The notes under the pieces were generated by a model, which ran no database searches, had not been told where the DNA came from, and saw only the letters and a program-made list of their open reading frames with translations. A stretch of DNA of 64,000 nucleotides from the NCBI GenBank assembly GCA_903952205.1, contig CAJBEZ010000071.1, positions 172,576 through 236,575 of the forward strand, read 5' to 3'. Shown here piece after piece: positions 19,005 to 28,014 of the stretch. The DNA comes from an uncultured Desulfomonile sp. Its GTDB lineage: Bacteria; Desulfobacterota; Desulfomonilia; Desulfomonilales; Desulfomonilaceae. Position 1 is the first letter of the stretch. Every line of letters starts with the position of its first letter. The translations under genes were made by a program, and so were the position numbers.

Positions 19005-19568
19005 ATGCGAAAATTTGGCGCATCAAGTTTGATCATTTTCCTAACGTTAGCCTATGTCGGGTTGTCAATGTGCAATCCTGCCTGCGGACAACAGAACAAC
19101 CCTGACCCAACAGAGGCCAATTACTATTTGAAAAGAGGTTTGGCCCTTTTGGACAATGGCCGTTTTTACGAAGCTATACCTGAACTCACGTCCGCCTTGG
19201 AAATTAAGCCGAATTCAGTGACGGCATTAGCGCAAAGATGCAAGGCTTACCTATTGACGGGCCAAACTTCCAAAGCATTGGAAGACATCAACAACGCGAT
19301 CTATCTATCCACTTCTAATTCTGAACTCTATAAACTAAGGGCCGACACTCTGGCCACTCTCGGGGATTACAAAAACGCAGTAGTGGATTATAACCTTTCC
19401 ATCAGCCTTGCGCCATACGTTGCCAGCGCCTACAACAACCGTGCCGTGGCCCTTTCCCACCTGAACAAAAATAAAGAAGCCGTTGAAGATCTGAATGCTG
19501 CAATGGAGATTTCTGCGGCCTCTCCTAATTCATCGCCTCCCTCATTGTTTGAGGGGTCGAAGTGGTAA
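19005..19568 (+). CDS. Exported TPR-repeat protein
   Basis: 187 residues: a signal peptide (about 1-27, LIIFLTLAYVGLSMCNPACG), then about four tetratricopeptide repeats (about 35-170), with canonical AxxxxxxGxxxxAxxxxxxAIxLxP spacing as in YYLKRGLALLDNGRFYEAIPEL. TPRs mediate protein contacts; the partner is unknown. The start at 19005 has GGAAAGGA upstream and gives a clean signal peptide, better than upstream in-frame TTG codons. Cysteines at the end of the hydrophobic stretch could be a lipobox (LSMC), so it may be a lipoprotein. Confidence 0.8.
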   Translation: MRKFGASSLIIFLTLAYVGLSMCNPACGQQNNPDPTEANYYLKRGLALLDNGRFYEAIPELTSALEIKPNSVTALAQRCKAYLLTGQTSKALEDINNAIYLSTSNSELYKLRADTLATLGDYKNAVVDYNLSISLAPYVASAYNNRAVALSHLNKNKEAVEDLNAAMEISAASPNSSPPSLFEGSKW

Positions 19569-19623
19569 TAGTGTCTGATTCGTTCCAATTCCTGAGATTT
19601 AGAAATGAGAGGTTTCCTGTCTT

Positions 19624-20682
19624 ATGTTAAGAACTGATGAGAGAAAAATAATGATTATAGGAGGCGGAATCGCTGGATTGGCGGTTGGAAAGTCACTCTC
19701 AGATAATCGCATCCCTTTTGTCTTGGTTGAAAAAACGGACGAATTGGGAGGTCACAGCAAGAGTTGGGCTTGCATGGCCACCGAGGGTTGCTTGAGTTGC
19801 CATGGTTGCCTCGTTTACGACTATGACGATGAAGTGTCTTCGTCCCAAATCGGTCAGATATATCTTGGCCATGAACTGTCGCATGTTGAACGATCCTCTA
19901 AAGGTAACCAGAAGGTAAGAATAAGAAACATTCAAAACGGAGACGAAACTGAACTGGAGGTTTACTCCATTGTCATAGCAGTGGGTTTTGATGTCTTTGA
20001 CCCAAAGGAAAAGTCTTTCTGGGGTTATGGGCGAATCGATGGAGTGATGACATTGGCGGACCTCAATATTATTATGCGGCTTGACCAAACAGAAAAGCTC
20101 AATCCAAGCCAAAAAGATTCGGTGGATTTGGCCTTCTTTCAATGCGTGGGATCACGCGACAAATCCATAGGATGCAATTATTGTTCGCAATATTGCTGTG
20201 GAGCGGCGATTAGGGCCACTCTGAAACTAATTCACGAACGGCCGGAGTTCCATTTTACGATATTTTACATTGACCTTCAGTTACCTGGGAAGACGCTACC
20301 CTCACTCATGGACGAAGCCAGAGCCAAGGGTGTCAGTTTTCTGCAGGGGGTCCCCGGTGAAATCTCTCAGGCAGAAGACGGTAAGCTTCAAGTGCTTCTG
20401 GAGGTCGATGGAATCAACGTCGCAAAAGAGTTCGACCGCATAATTCTCTCAGTTGGCCAACAGCCGCCATCTTCAGCCGCGCTCCTTTCGCACATTTTAG
20501 GAGCCCCTCTGAACGAATTCGGTTTTTTCGACACTGGAACATTGGCTGACCCTGCGCGATCGGCAGTTGGAGGCGTATATGTTGTGGGAAGTTGTTCCGG
20601 TCCGGCAACTATTGAGGACTCAGTATTGAGCGCCGGCAGAGTTGTATCAGCCATAATTGCCGACATGAATGAGGCAAGGTGA
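19624..20682 (+). CDS. HdrA/QmoA-like FAD-dependent oxidoreductase
   Basis: 352 residues of the heterodisulfide reductase subunit A family. The FAD site is IMIIGGGIAGLAVGKSL at the N-terminus. A cysteine quartet C50-x5-C56-x2-C59-x2-C62 follows, and then the family motif FFQCVGSRDK...NYCSQYCCG. The end has GVYVVGSCSGPATIEDSVLSAGR, the second FAD contact. It lacks the 2[4Fe-4S] ferredoxin insert of classical HdrA, as does QmoA. It is the first gene of a three-gene module: the next gene supplies ferredoxin and MvhD-like domains, and the third supplies the HdrC/B-like part. Such modules pass electrons between quinones, ferredoxin or NADH and a disulfide/sulfur or adenylylsulfate reductase; the exact partner here is not visible. 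Confidence 0.85.
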   Translation: MLRTDERKIMIIGGGIAGLAVGKSLSDNRIPFVLVEKTDELGGHSKSWACMATEGCLSCHGCLVYDYDDEVSSSQIGQIYLGHELSHVERSSKGNQKVRIRNIQNGDETELEVYSIVIAVGFDVFDPKEKSFWGYGRIDGVMTLADLNIIMRLDQTEKLNPSQKDSVDLAFFQCVGSRDKSIGCNYCSQYCCGAAIRATLKLIHERPEFHFTIFYIDLQLPGKTLPSLMDEARAKGVSFLQGVPGEISQAEDGKLQVLLEVDGINVAKEFDRIILSVGQQPPSSAALLSHILGAPLNEFGFFDTGTLADPARSAVGGVYVVGSCSGPATIEDSVLSAGRVVSAIIADMNEAR

Positions 20683-20689
20683 GGTTTAT

Positions 20690-22300
20690 ATGCTTAATTA
20701 CGAACTTCAAACCGAGAATATTGATTATGGGACCCAAAAGCTGTCGCTCCTGGTAGTGGGGAAAGGCTTAACAGCTTGTATTGTAACGTCGGCCATAGAG
20801 GCTTTAGGCCTATGCGCAGTCAATACTGACGACATTACACCTTATTCTGGACTCTTCCATAGCTGTGACCAGGCATCTCTACAGAGTATACTGGAGCCTC
20901 TATCAAAAGCTTCTTTCTTGTCGCGGACGAGCTTGAACGCTACGCCACTAGAAATAGCCCAAAATGGCCACGGGTTTTCGGTGACTTTTGACAATGGGCT
21001 CCAACGGACCTTCTCATGCGTCTTTTTGGCCGTGGACACATTACCGGCCCCGCTTCCTGAAGGCATTCCCAAAGAAGCCAAAGTGTTTGAACCGGAAATC
21101 AAAAACAGCCTGCCAGGGCAGTCAATTTGTTTCTTGCTCGACTACAAAGAAATAACTGATCCCGCCATCGGACTAAGCGCGATTAGAACGGCTCTGGACA
21201 ACCAACTTGCTGGAGGTGAGTCTGTTGTCATTCTCCAACATACGCCAGTAAAAGGTTTCTTCGGAGAATCGCTATATGAATCAGCAAGAATAGCCGGCGT
21301 CAAATTCATTAGATTTGGTGATCATCAACCTAAAATACTTTCGGTCAACGATTCAAAGGACGCTGCTTTCCGTTTTAGGATAGAAGTAAAAGACATCATA
21401 CAGAACGGAGATGACATTATTGTTGAGTGTCATGAAATCTTTCCGGCTATTAACCCCATTTCGACCAATGTTCCGGCAGCTTTCAAAAAACTTCTGTCAG
21501 ATGAAACAGACACAAACGGAAGCTTAATTCAAGACAGTGTTCACTGCGTTGCGGGCAAGTCATTTCGTAGGGGCGTTTATTGCGTCGGCCCCGCATCCGG
21601 GTGCGTCGATCTCATTCAGACCCTTAATGCGGCGGCTACCAACGCAGTGGATGCAAAATTTTGGGTCGAACAAATTGTTCATAACATGCGCGAAGATATA
21701 ATGACTGTCTCTGATCAATGTGTCAGATGTCTTACCTGTCTGCGTCTTTGCCCGCATATGGCCATTTCATTGAAAGCTGAGACATCGCGGTCAAGCGTGA
21801 TAGTTTCGAGCTCCAGATGCCTAGAGTGCGGAATATGCGTGGCCGAGTGTCCGATGACCGCTCTCGATCTGAACGCCTTCTCGGAGGGCTTATTCATAAA
21901 ACTATTGCAGAGGTTGCAAGACGAAGGCGCCGGCAAACATGTCGTAGTCTTTGGATGTTATCGCTCGGCTGGACGCGCCATGTCGGTTGTGCAACTGCAT
22001 GAAGAAGCCATTTTCTTTCCGGTTTCGTGTGCCGGTCGCCTGTCGGAGTCTATCCTGTCCGCTACGGTTCTCGCCTGCGCTCGGGGAGTGCTTGTTCTTG
22101 GCTGTCATCACGGTAATTGTCGGTCAAACAACGGAACAGACTGGGCCAAAGCACGGGTGGAATCAATTTGCGGCAGGTTGAATTCTGTTTTATCCAATTC
22201 TGTAATTGTATCCTACCAAACTTTGGCGGCAAATGAACCAGCCAGGATGGTTAAAATTGTCAATGAATTTGTAGGAAGTACCAAACAGACATGTGATTGA
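20690..22300 (+). CDS. QmoB-like protein: degenerate HdrA domain, two [4Fe-4S] motifs and MvhD-like C-terminus
   Basis: 536 residues. The N-terminal 330 residues resemble an HdrA FAD domain but with a weakened nucleotide-binding motif (VVGKGLTACIV). A ferredoxin-type pair follows (CVRCLTCLRLCPHMA and CLECGICVAECPMTA, about residues 350-405). The last 120 residues look like MvhD (FGCYRSAGRAM, CAGRLSES, GVLVLGCHHGNCRS), the subunit that docks electron donors. The architecture HdrA-Fd-MvhD is that of QmoB. The ATG at 20690 follows a strong AGGTGAGG that overlaps the end of the previous gene, so translation is coupled; an ATG at 20669 lacks a site. Confidence 0.83.
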   Translation: MLNYELQTENIDYGTQKLSLLVVGKGLTACIVTSAIEALGLCAVNTDDITPYSGLFHSCDQASLQSILEPLSKASFLSRTSLNATPLEIAQNGHGFSVTFDNGLQRTFSCVFLAVDTLPAPLPEGIPKEAKVFEPEIKNSLPGQSICFLLDYKEITDPAIGLSAIRTALDNQLAGGESVVILQHTPVKGFFGESLYESARIAGVKFIRFGDHQPKILSVNDSKDAAFRFRIEVKDIIQNGDDIIVECHEIFPAINPISTNVPAAFKKLLSDETDTNGSLIQDSVHCVAGKSFRRGVYCVGPASGCVDLIQTLNAAATNAVDAKFWVEQIVHNMREDIMTVSDQCVRCLTCLRLCPHMAISLKAETSRSSVIVSSSRCLECGICVAECPMTALDLNAFSEGLFIKLLQRLQDEGAGKHVVVFGCYRSAGRAMSVVQLHEEAIFFPVSCAGRLSESILSATVLACARGVLVLGCHHGNCRSNNGTDWAKARVESICGRLNSVLSNSVIVSYQTLAANEPARMVKIVNEFVGSTKQTCD

Positions 22301-22350
22301 TCGTTTTCGAGTCGCGCGCATCTGGATTTGATCAATCAAGGGAGATAGCA

Positions 22351-23580
22351 ATGGAATCGGAGTACGTTAAAGATTTGTCATCAACTTCAAATACGAACAC
22401 TAAATCAACAAACTTTGATGATCTCAATATGTGTTTCACCTGTGGTCAATGCGTATCAAGATGCTTTCTCAACCAAAGTTATCCCAAAATTAATCCTCGA
22501 AAAATTATTCGAAAGATTTTCTTCGGAGAGGAACAGGAGATTATAGATTCAGAATTTATCTGGGCTTGTACCATGTGCGCTAGGTGCACTACCGATTGTC
22601 CGAAGGAACTCTCCATGGACACAATCATTCGTAGAATTCGTGGAATGGCATGGGCCCAGGGAAAAGCCCCTGTTCGGCTTAGTGAAGGTGTAGAAAAAAT
22701 AAGAGAGTTCGGAAACAACGTTGGAATGGATTCAGAAGAGTTTCAGGAGACCGCCCAGTGGGTAGCCGAGGAATGTGAGGAAGAACTTGAAGAAATACTG
22801 GAGGACTCATCTAAGGTTCCTTTCGATGTTGAAGGGGCTGAAATTCTTTATATGCCAAATCCCAGAGAGTACACGTCCAACCCTGGATTGCTTGAAACCT
22901 ATCTGAAATTCTTTGCTCACGTTAACGTGAGATGGACCATGTCGTCCAAGGTGTATGACATAACGAGCTGGCCCTACTACCTGGGCGCTCATGATGATGC
23001 TGTGGCTCTGGTTAGAGCCATGGTAGATGAAACTCGTAGACTCAAGGCCGGAATACTCCTTTCAACCGAGTGCGGGCACGGATTCAAAATACTGAAAAAG
23101 GACGCAGAGACTTGGCTGGGGGAAAAAATAGATTTCGAGATCATGTCTATCGTCCAACTGGCTCATAAACTCTTTAAAGAAGGAAGGCTGAAGATCAAAA
23201 GAGGGGCAATCAAGCAATCAGTGACATATCATGACCCATGCAATGTGGGCAGAAAAGTTGGGATATTCGAGGAGCCACGAGAACTCCTTAAATACGTGTG
23301 TGAAGATTTCGTTGAAATGTGGCCAAACAGAAAATACTCGATATGTTGTGGGGGCGGTGGAAGTGTAATGCAAAACTCCGACATGGGACAGAAGCGCCTT
23401 GAGCATTCAACCATGAAGAGAGACCAGATACTTAGGACTGGAGCTGAAATTGTCGCCACATCCTGTCAGAGTTGTCTCTCCCAGCTAGGGGATCTCCAGG
23501 CCCGCTACAAGATGCCCGTGGAAATCAAATCGGTTATTGAAATTTTGTTGGACGCAATTGAACCCGATAACACGCCATAA
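22351..23580 (+). CDS. HdrD/HdrCB-like iron-sulfur protein with CCG domain
   Basis: 409 residues. The N-terminal HdrC-like half has two 4Fe-4S motifs (CFTCGQCVSRC and CTMCARCTTDCPK). The C-terminal half is an HdrB/CCG-type domain with HDPCNVGRK, CCGGGG and SCQSC, the cysteines that in HdrB bind the non-cubane active-site clusters. Only the C-terminal CCG set is complete; the first copy is reduced to a TECGH site, as in DsrK/TmcB-type proteins. There is no membrane helix, so it is not QmoC. This resembles the QmoAB plus HdrBC arrangement reported for Gram-positive sulfate reducers. AAGGGAGA precedes ATG 22351. Confidence 0.84.
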   Translation: MESEYVKDLSSTSNTNTKSTNFDDLNMCFTCGQCVSRCFLNQSYPKINPRKIIRKIFFGEEQEIIDSEFIWACTMCARCTTDCPKELSMDTIIRRIRGMAWAQGKAPVRLSEGVEKIREFGNNVGMDSEEFQETAQWVAEECEEELEEILEDSSKVPFDVEGAEILYMPNPREYTSNPGLLETYLKFFAHVNVRWTMSSKVYDITSWPYYLGAHDDAVALVRAMVDETRRLKAGILLSTECGHGFKILKKDAETWLGEKIDFEIMSIVQLAHKLFKEGRLKIKRGAIKQSVTYHDPCNVGRKVGIFEEPRELLKYVCEDFVEMWPNRKYSICCGGGGSVMQNSDMGQKRLEHSTMKRDQILRTGAEIVATSCQSCLSQLGDLQARYKMPVEIKSVIEILLDAIEPDNTP

Positions 23581-24025
23581 GTACATTTATCTACAGATCG
23601 TTAAGCCCTGTTATTCCTTTTTACTCACGGATCAACAACATGGCGCAATGACAGTGAGCCTGAATAAAGATTTGACGACTGGGCGTCACTCGTAGTTGAG
23701 GGCCACTGTAATGAGATTATTGGAAAGTTATCTATTCATATCGAGATCACTAAAACGACAGGACTTTTGTTAAGTATTCACATTAGCTTTTTATTCTAAA
23801 ATATTAAAATAATGCCTTCTTTTAAATATATTTAACTTGACTTTGTTCCGTTTTTGGGTTAGGCATCATAGGCATAGTTTGAAAATTCGCTTTAGCGAAG
23901 TTTCAAACATTAGGGGAAAAAATGGTGCGGCCCGGGGAGAACTAAAACCTAGACTCAAATAAGTAAGAGCTTTTGTAACAAGCGGTTTTAGACACTCCGG
24001 TTTATCACCGGCTGGAGGTATGCTT
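23581..24025. other. Intergenic region after the Hdr-like operon
   Basis: 445 bases with no credible gene. The only structure is the long hairpin at 23877-23908. The region 23770-23840 is AT-rich and a TTGACT lies near 23837, but its -10 is poor. Confidence 0.4.
23877..23908. repeat. 32-base near-perfect inverted repeat
   Basis: GTTTGAAAATTCGCTT mirrored by TAGCGAAGTTTCAAAC: 14 of 16 positions pair, with one internal and one central mismatch. No T-run follows on either strand. It could be an operator or an mRNA leader hairpin for the outer-membrane protein gene 117 bases further on. Confidence 0.6.
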
Positions 24026-24991
24026 ATGGTAGCAAGGGGCAAAAACTATATTCCTTGTTGTTTAACAATAGTCCTGATCCTATTAAGCTTGTCAACCCTG
24101 GCGCAAGCATTGGATCGGACCCACCGCTATCCAGTAAAAGTTAATGTTTCGGATGCGAGTTTATTTGACCCAAATGTTGTCTCAACCAGCGCTTTTCCAA
24201 GGATTGGATCGTCAAGCTGGGATGTAGCGGCCGGTCAATCGCGAGCTGAAATACTTTGTCCCAAGCGCGGGTATGCTTTCAGTCTAGGCATGAGGCCTTT
24301 TTTCACTTCGTTGACAGGTTCGGTAAAGCCTGTGAGTAGAGGCGGAGAGGGTTCTTTCCTGAGTTTGCATGGACATCTGAGGTTACCTGACGACAAAACA
24401 CTCTGGGAGTTCTATTCGCACCTCAGGCTATGGGACAAAATCGCCCTTCGAATTGAATACGCCCCATGGACCTGGTCTGGCCCTGGCCACATCCCAATTG
24501 ACGCCAATTTCGCCGGAATGGCTTTGAAGAGCGGTGACGCCATTCAATCAGATCTGGGAATCACAACTTTTACGGTTGGCGGTGACTACGACGTGGCGTT
24601 CGGCAGGGATCTTTTTTTCGGACCTAACGTAGATTTGAATATCATAAAGTGGACACAGAGAGTGTCAAAAGAACAGGGTGTGTCGATGGATTTTTCGCAG
24701 ACCATCCTGCAACCAGCCCTTGGAGCTCACATACGTTACGAACCGGCCTACACGGGATATTTTTCATGGTTCAAGCCCTACTTGGAGGCTAGGTTTAGCT
24801 GGATGAGCTTTGATGGTCTGGGGTTGTCCACTTGGGACATGGCTGCAGGCATAGCTCCTCCAATAAGCAGGAATGTTGACGCAGGCTTCAAGCTTGGCTA
24901 CAAGCAATGGAGACTCGATGGAAATCGTTCAAGGTTGTTCGCCGACGTAAGCGTGGAGGGACCGTATCTGGATTTCGCCCTTCAATTCTAG
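24026..24991 (+). CDS. Predicted outer-membrane beta-barrel protein, function unknown
   Basis: 321 residues with a signal peptide (about residues 8-30, ending AQALD). The mature protein is made of alternating polar/aromatic strands typical of an outer-membrane barrel (for example LWEFYSHLRLWDKIALRIEY, ARFSWMSFDGLGLS) and ends in the aromatic C-terminal signature YLDFALQF, the Bam recognition pattern. I do not recognise the family. The ATG at 24026 is 7 bases from GGAGG; the ATG at 24020 would be only 1 base away. A strong terminator follows, so it is a single-gene unit. Confidence 0.72.
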   Translation: MVARGKNYIPCCLTIVLILLSLSTLAQALDRTHRYPVKVNVSDASLFDPNVVSTSAFPRIGSSSWDVAAGQSRAEILCPKRGYAFSLGMRPFFTSLTGSVKPVSRGGEGSFLSLHGHLRLPDDKTLWEFYSHLRLWDKIALRIEYAPWTWSGPGHIPIDANFAGMALKSGDAIQSDLGITTFTVGGDYDVAFGRDLFFGPNVDLNIIKWTQRVSKEQGVSMDFSQTILQPALGAHIRYEPAYTGYFSWFKPYLEARFSWMSFDGLGLSTWDMAAGIAPPISRNVDAGFKLGYKQWRLDGNRSRLFADVSVEGPYLDFALQF

Positions 24992-25026
24992 TGAATTTCA
25001 ACCCCAAAGCTATTAACCTCCAGGAA

Positions 25027-25053
25027 CAGGGCTTCAAGCCCTGTTTTATTTTT
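25027..25053 (+). terminator. Intrinsic terminator after the beta-barrel gene
   Basis: CAGGGCTT / AAGCCCTG, an 8-bp stem with a minimal one-base centre, followed by TTTTATTTTT. Confidence 0.85.
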
Positions 25054-25202
25054 GGTTGAAAGTAAGTGTCGATTGCCAAGTTCGAACATTTTGAATAAAG
25101 CAGTAAAAAATAAAAAAATGTGAACCACTTTCTCTGGCTAGTTGTCTTTTTAACATAAGTAAGCGTTATTAGAGAAATGCTCCTAATTTCAGGACTTCTG
25201 AC

Positions 25203-26261
25203 ATGCCATTCCATAGACCAACATCGTTGATTCTTGTCCTCATACCATGTGTCGCCTTTTTACTGATAACCTTCAGCAATGTCGGCCTCGCCGAAACTCC
25301 TTCGTTGAAGAATAGTTTCTCGTCTGACGGATTGAGGTATCATCTTCCCCCTCAGGTTGAAAAAAGCGGGTTTAGATTTGCAGGTCAAGACGTTCCTCTC
25401 AACCGTCCAGAGGTGAAGCGTCGTATTCTCAAAGAGATCAATTACTTATTATTGGATAGAAGATCTCGAGTGTTCTTTTGGCTATCACGCTCTGACTCCT
25501 TGAAGCCAATCATAGAACCTATACTGAAGAAATATGAAATTCCCCAGGAATTCCTATTCTTGGCAGCCATAGAGAGCAATTACAACGGAAGAGCGCTCTC
25601 CTCAGCCGGCGCTTTTGGGTATTGGCAATTCATAAAGTCTACGGCTCTCTCTGGACCGGTTGGATCGCCAGATTATGACTGGAAGAGAGTAATTAACAAT
25701 TGGAAGGATGAACGCGCCGATCTCATCAAATCGACTCACTCAGCGGCTTGTTATCTCGCATGGTTGAACAGAGTGAAAAAGGTAAACCTCAACGGGCGCC
25801 TTGACAGAAATGGATTCAACGACTGGTTCTTGACTGCCGCTTCCTACAATGCGGGCCCTTCGAGAGTTCTCCAGAGACTCAACGCCTTTGAGACCACAAA
25901 TTATTGGGACGCCCCCCTTCCCTCAGAAACCGAAAAATATGTTCCTCGCTGGATTGCGCTAGGGCTCATCAGTCGCTACCGAGACTTCTACGGTCTCCGA
26001 GTTAAGCTGGGGGCTTCGGCCTCTTTTGATACCGTCGAGCATGTGAAATTGTCCAAGGATCTCAGCTTTGCTGAAGTGGCGAGGATGCTTAACACAACCC
26101 CCAGGGCAATCTGGCTGCTGAATTCCCAAATACCTTTCGAAAAAGGTGTTTTCCCGGCTCGAGATGGAGGGACTGTTGTTAAACATACCGTGCATGTTCC
26201 AAAGGGAACTTCGAAAAAGTTTCTAGCTCACCTGGAATCAGGTGGATTCAAAAAGAAATAA
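25203..26261 (+). CDS. mltD: Membrane-bound lytic murein transglycosylase, MltD type
   Basis: 352 residues. A signal peptide (about 8-30) is followed by a lead region and a lysozyme-like SLT domain (about 110-240). The catalytic Glu is at 124 in AAIESNYNGRALSSAGAFGYWQF, and AASYNAGPSRV is the third motif. The order and the PSETEKYVPR segment match MltD. Typical MltD carries LysM domains after this; here about 80 residues remain with no clear LysM. It cleaves peptidoglycan glycan strands with formation of 1,6-anhydro ends. Confidence 0.88.
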   Translation: MPFHRPTSLILVLIPCVAFLLITFSNVGLAETPSLKNSFSSDGLRYHLPPQVEKSGFRFAGQDVPLNRPEVKRRILKEINYLLLDRRSRVFFWLSRSDSLKPIIEPILKKYEIPQEFLFLAAIESNYNGRALSSAGAFGYWQFIKSTALSGPVGSPDYDWKRVINNWKDERADLIKSTHSAACYLAWLNRVKKVNLNGRLDRNGFNDWFLTAASYNAGPSRVLQRLNAFETTNYWDAPLPSETEKYVPRWIALGLISRYRDFYGLRVKLGASASFDTVEHVKLSKDLSFAEVARMLNTTPRAIWLLNSQIPFEKGVFPARDGGTVVKHTVHVPKGTSKKFLAHLESGGFKKK

Positions 26262-26272
26262 ACAATGGCCAT

Positions 26273-26827
26273 CTACAATGTTCTGGTGTGAGTCATCAAC
26301 ATCCGGGCAGTTGTCTTTCCTCTGTTTTCGACTGAGGCGGCTGAATCTGGAGCCAAATATACGCCCTGCCCCTCAGTCAATTGGATGTCATCCTCGTCAG
26401 TAATCAATAGAAGTGTCCCTTTTAGGACAAAGGCAAAACGGTCGGAATTCTCAGGGGAAACCGGGATGGGTCCGGTATTGGGAGGAAAAATCAATATCTT
26501 GGCCTCGATCCTGTTCAAGATCACGTCAGCAGTTAGAAGGTATTCCTCAACATTGTCTTTCTGTCTCTGAGGTAGCGTTCTATGATTGCGCTCACAAATT
26601 ACGACCTTCTTGTACAGTATGCCGTTCAGAAATTCTCCGATTCTAACTCCGAAAGCGTCGGCTATTCTCGCCAAAGTGTTTAATGTTGGGGAAGTCTTGT
26701 TTAGTTCGATAGAGCTAAGATTGGAGGCCGCTATACCTGTAACAGCGCTCAACTGAGCCAAGGATATATTCTTACGTTTACGATACCATCTTATCTTGGC
26801 GCCAATATTGACTTCAGATAGATCCAT
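26273..26827 (-). CDS. XRE-family transcriptional regulator with cupin domain
   Basis: 184 residues. The N-terminal helix-turn-helix (about residues 8-62; KIRWYRKRKNISLAQLSAVTGIAAS) is joined to a C-terminal cupin sensor (about 105-180; SDRFAFVLKGTLLLITDEDDIQLTEGQGVYLAPD). Proteins of this type respond to small metabolites and usually control adjacent genes. It is divergent from the yhcC-type gene and convergent with mltD. No operator is evident. The effector cannot be told. Confidence 0.87.
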   Translation of the reverse strand: MDLSEVNIGAKIRWYRKRKNISLAQLSAVTGIAASNLSSIELNKTSPTLNTLARIADAFGVRIGEFLNGILYKKVVICERNHRTLPQRQKDNVEEYLLTADVILNRIEAKILIFPPNTGPIPVSPENSDRFAFVLKGTLLLITDEDDIQLTEGQGVYLAPDSAASVENRGKTTARMLMTHTRTL

Positions 26828-27049
26828 TTGTTGGCCACTCGCGACTTTCCTTTCGATTCAAAATAACCACCGTGCAGTCATTGTAACCCAGATTCCATGA
26901 GACGCGTTAAATCTTTGATTGATCATATACAGCATTAATTGTCTCTATTGATCGCTGGCAACGTCTGTCACTTGTTTTCTACGCAGATCATGGTAGTGTT
27001 TCATAATTGTTCCAGCATGGGTTGAGAATTGCCAAGTAGATTCGGCGTT

Positions 27050-27967
27050 ATGGCTCCCAGATATAGATCACTATCTTCGTGGCTGAGGGCGCTTTTTTCG
27101 CAACCAGTGAGAAAAATCGCTTTAGACGCCGGCTTGGGTTGTCCCAACAGAGATGGAACTGTAGGATTTGGTGGCTGTATATTCTGTAATCCCGCCGGAT
27201 CTGGAACTGACGCGGCAAAAAATGGTTTGTCCGTGTCGGATCAGGTCGACAGGGGCATAGAATTCTTAGCCGGACGCTACAAGGTCAGCAAATTCATCGC
27301 CTACTTCCAGTCTTTCACTAACACCTACGGGCCCCCTGAATATCTAAAACAAATTTATTGGGCGGCCCTGCAGCGGCCCGAAATCGTTGGTTTGGCGATT
27401 GGCACCAGACCAGACTGCCTCTCCGATGGTGTCCTGGACGTGCTTTCTGAAATATCCGACATCAAGCTTGTCTGGGTTGAACTTGGGCTACAATCAGCGC
27501 ACGATCGGACATTAGAATTAATCAACAGAGGCCACAACTCCCGCGATTTCTTCGAAGCCTCACGAAGGGTAATGAGTAGAGGCCTTTGCGTCGTGGCTCA
27601 CATTATCCTTGGATTGCCGGGCGAATCCCTGGAAGACATGTTGATGACAGCCGAGGCGGTAGCTTCAGCGGGGATTCATGGGGTCAAGTTACATCCTCTA
27701 TATGTTATTTCTGGAACACCTCTGGAGGAAATGTATCGCTCCGGGGCGTATGTCCCAATGACCCTAGAAGAATCCGTAGAAGCAACTTTGTCGGTAATAC
27801 AAGTCCTGCCTAAAGATATGGTTATCCACCGACTGACTTCTGATCCCCACTGGGAGGAGTTGGTGGCTCCAAAATGGATGCTGGATAAAACAGCGGTAAG
27901 AAATTTCCTGAATCACGAGATGGAGAAAAGAAACATATTGCAAGGGTCAAAGATCTTGGGGGAATAG
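27050..27967 (+). CDS. TIGR01212/YhcC-family radical SAM protein
   Basis: 305 residues. The signature is the family's unusual cluster CPNRDGTVGFGGCIFCN (C-x14-C-x2-C), then YFQSFTNTYGP and IGTRPDCLSDG. Fold and motifs resemble Elp3-like radical SAM enzymes. The family function is not firmly known; tRNA modification is a suggestion from fold. ATG 27050 yields the standard N-terminus; a TTG at 27029 is possible. Confidence 0.88.
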   Translation: MAPRYRSLSSWLRALFSQPVRKIALDAGLGCPNRDGTVGFGGCIFCNPAGSGTDAAKNGLSVSDQVDRGIEFLAGRYKVSKFIAYFQSFTNTYGPPEYLKQIYWAALQRPEIVGLAIGTRPDCLSDGVLDVLSEISDIKLVWVELGLQSAHDRTLELINRGHNSRDFFEASRRVMSRGLCVVAHIILGLPGESLEDMLMTAEAVASAGIHGVKLHPLYVISGTPLEEMYRSGAYVPMTLEESVEATLSVIQVLPKDMVIHRLTSDPHWEELVAPKWMLDKTAVRNFLNHEMEKRNILQGSKILGE

Positions 27968-28014
27968 TTTTTGGTGAGGCAGCGCCGAGACATTGGTATG
28001 AATAGACGCAATAC

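Noticed and set aside
22351..23580. QmoC
   Set aside because: No membrane helices; the C-terminal half is an HdrB-type CCG domain.
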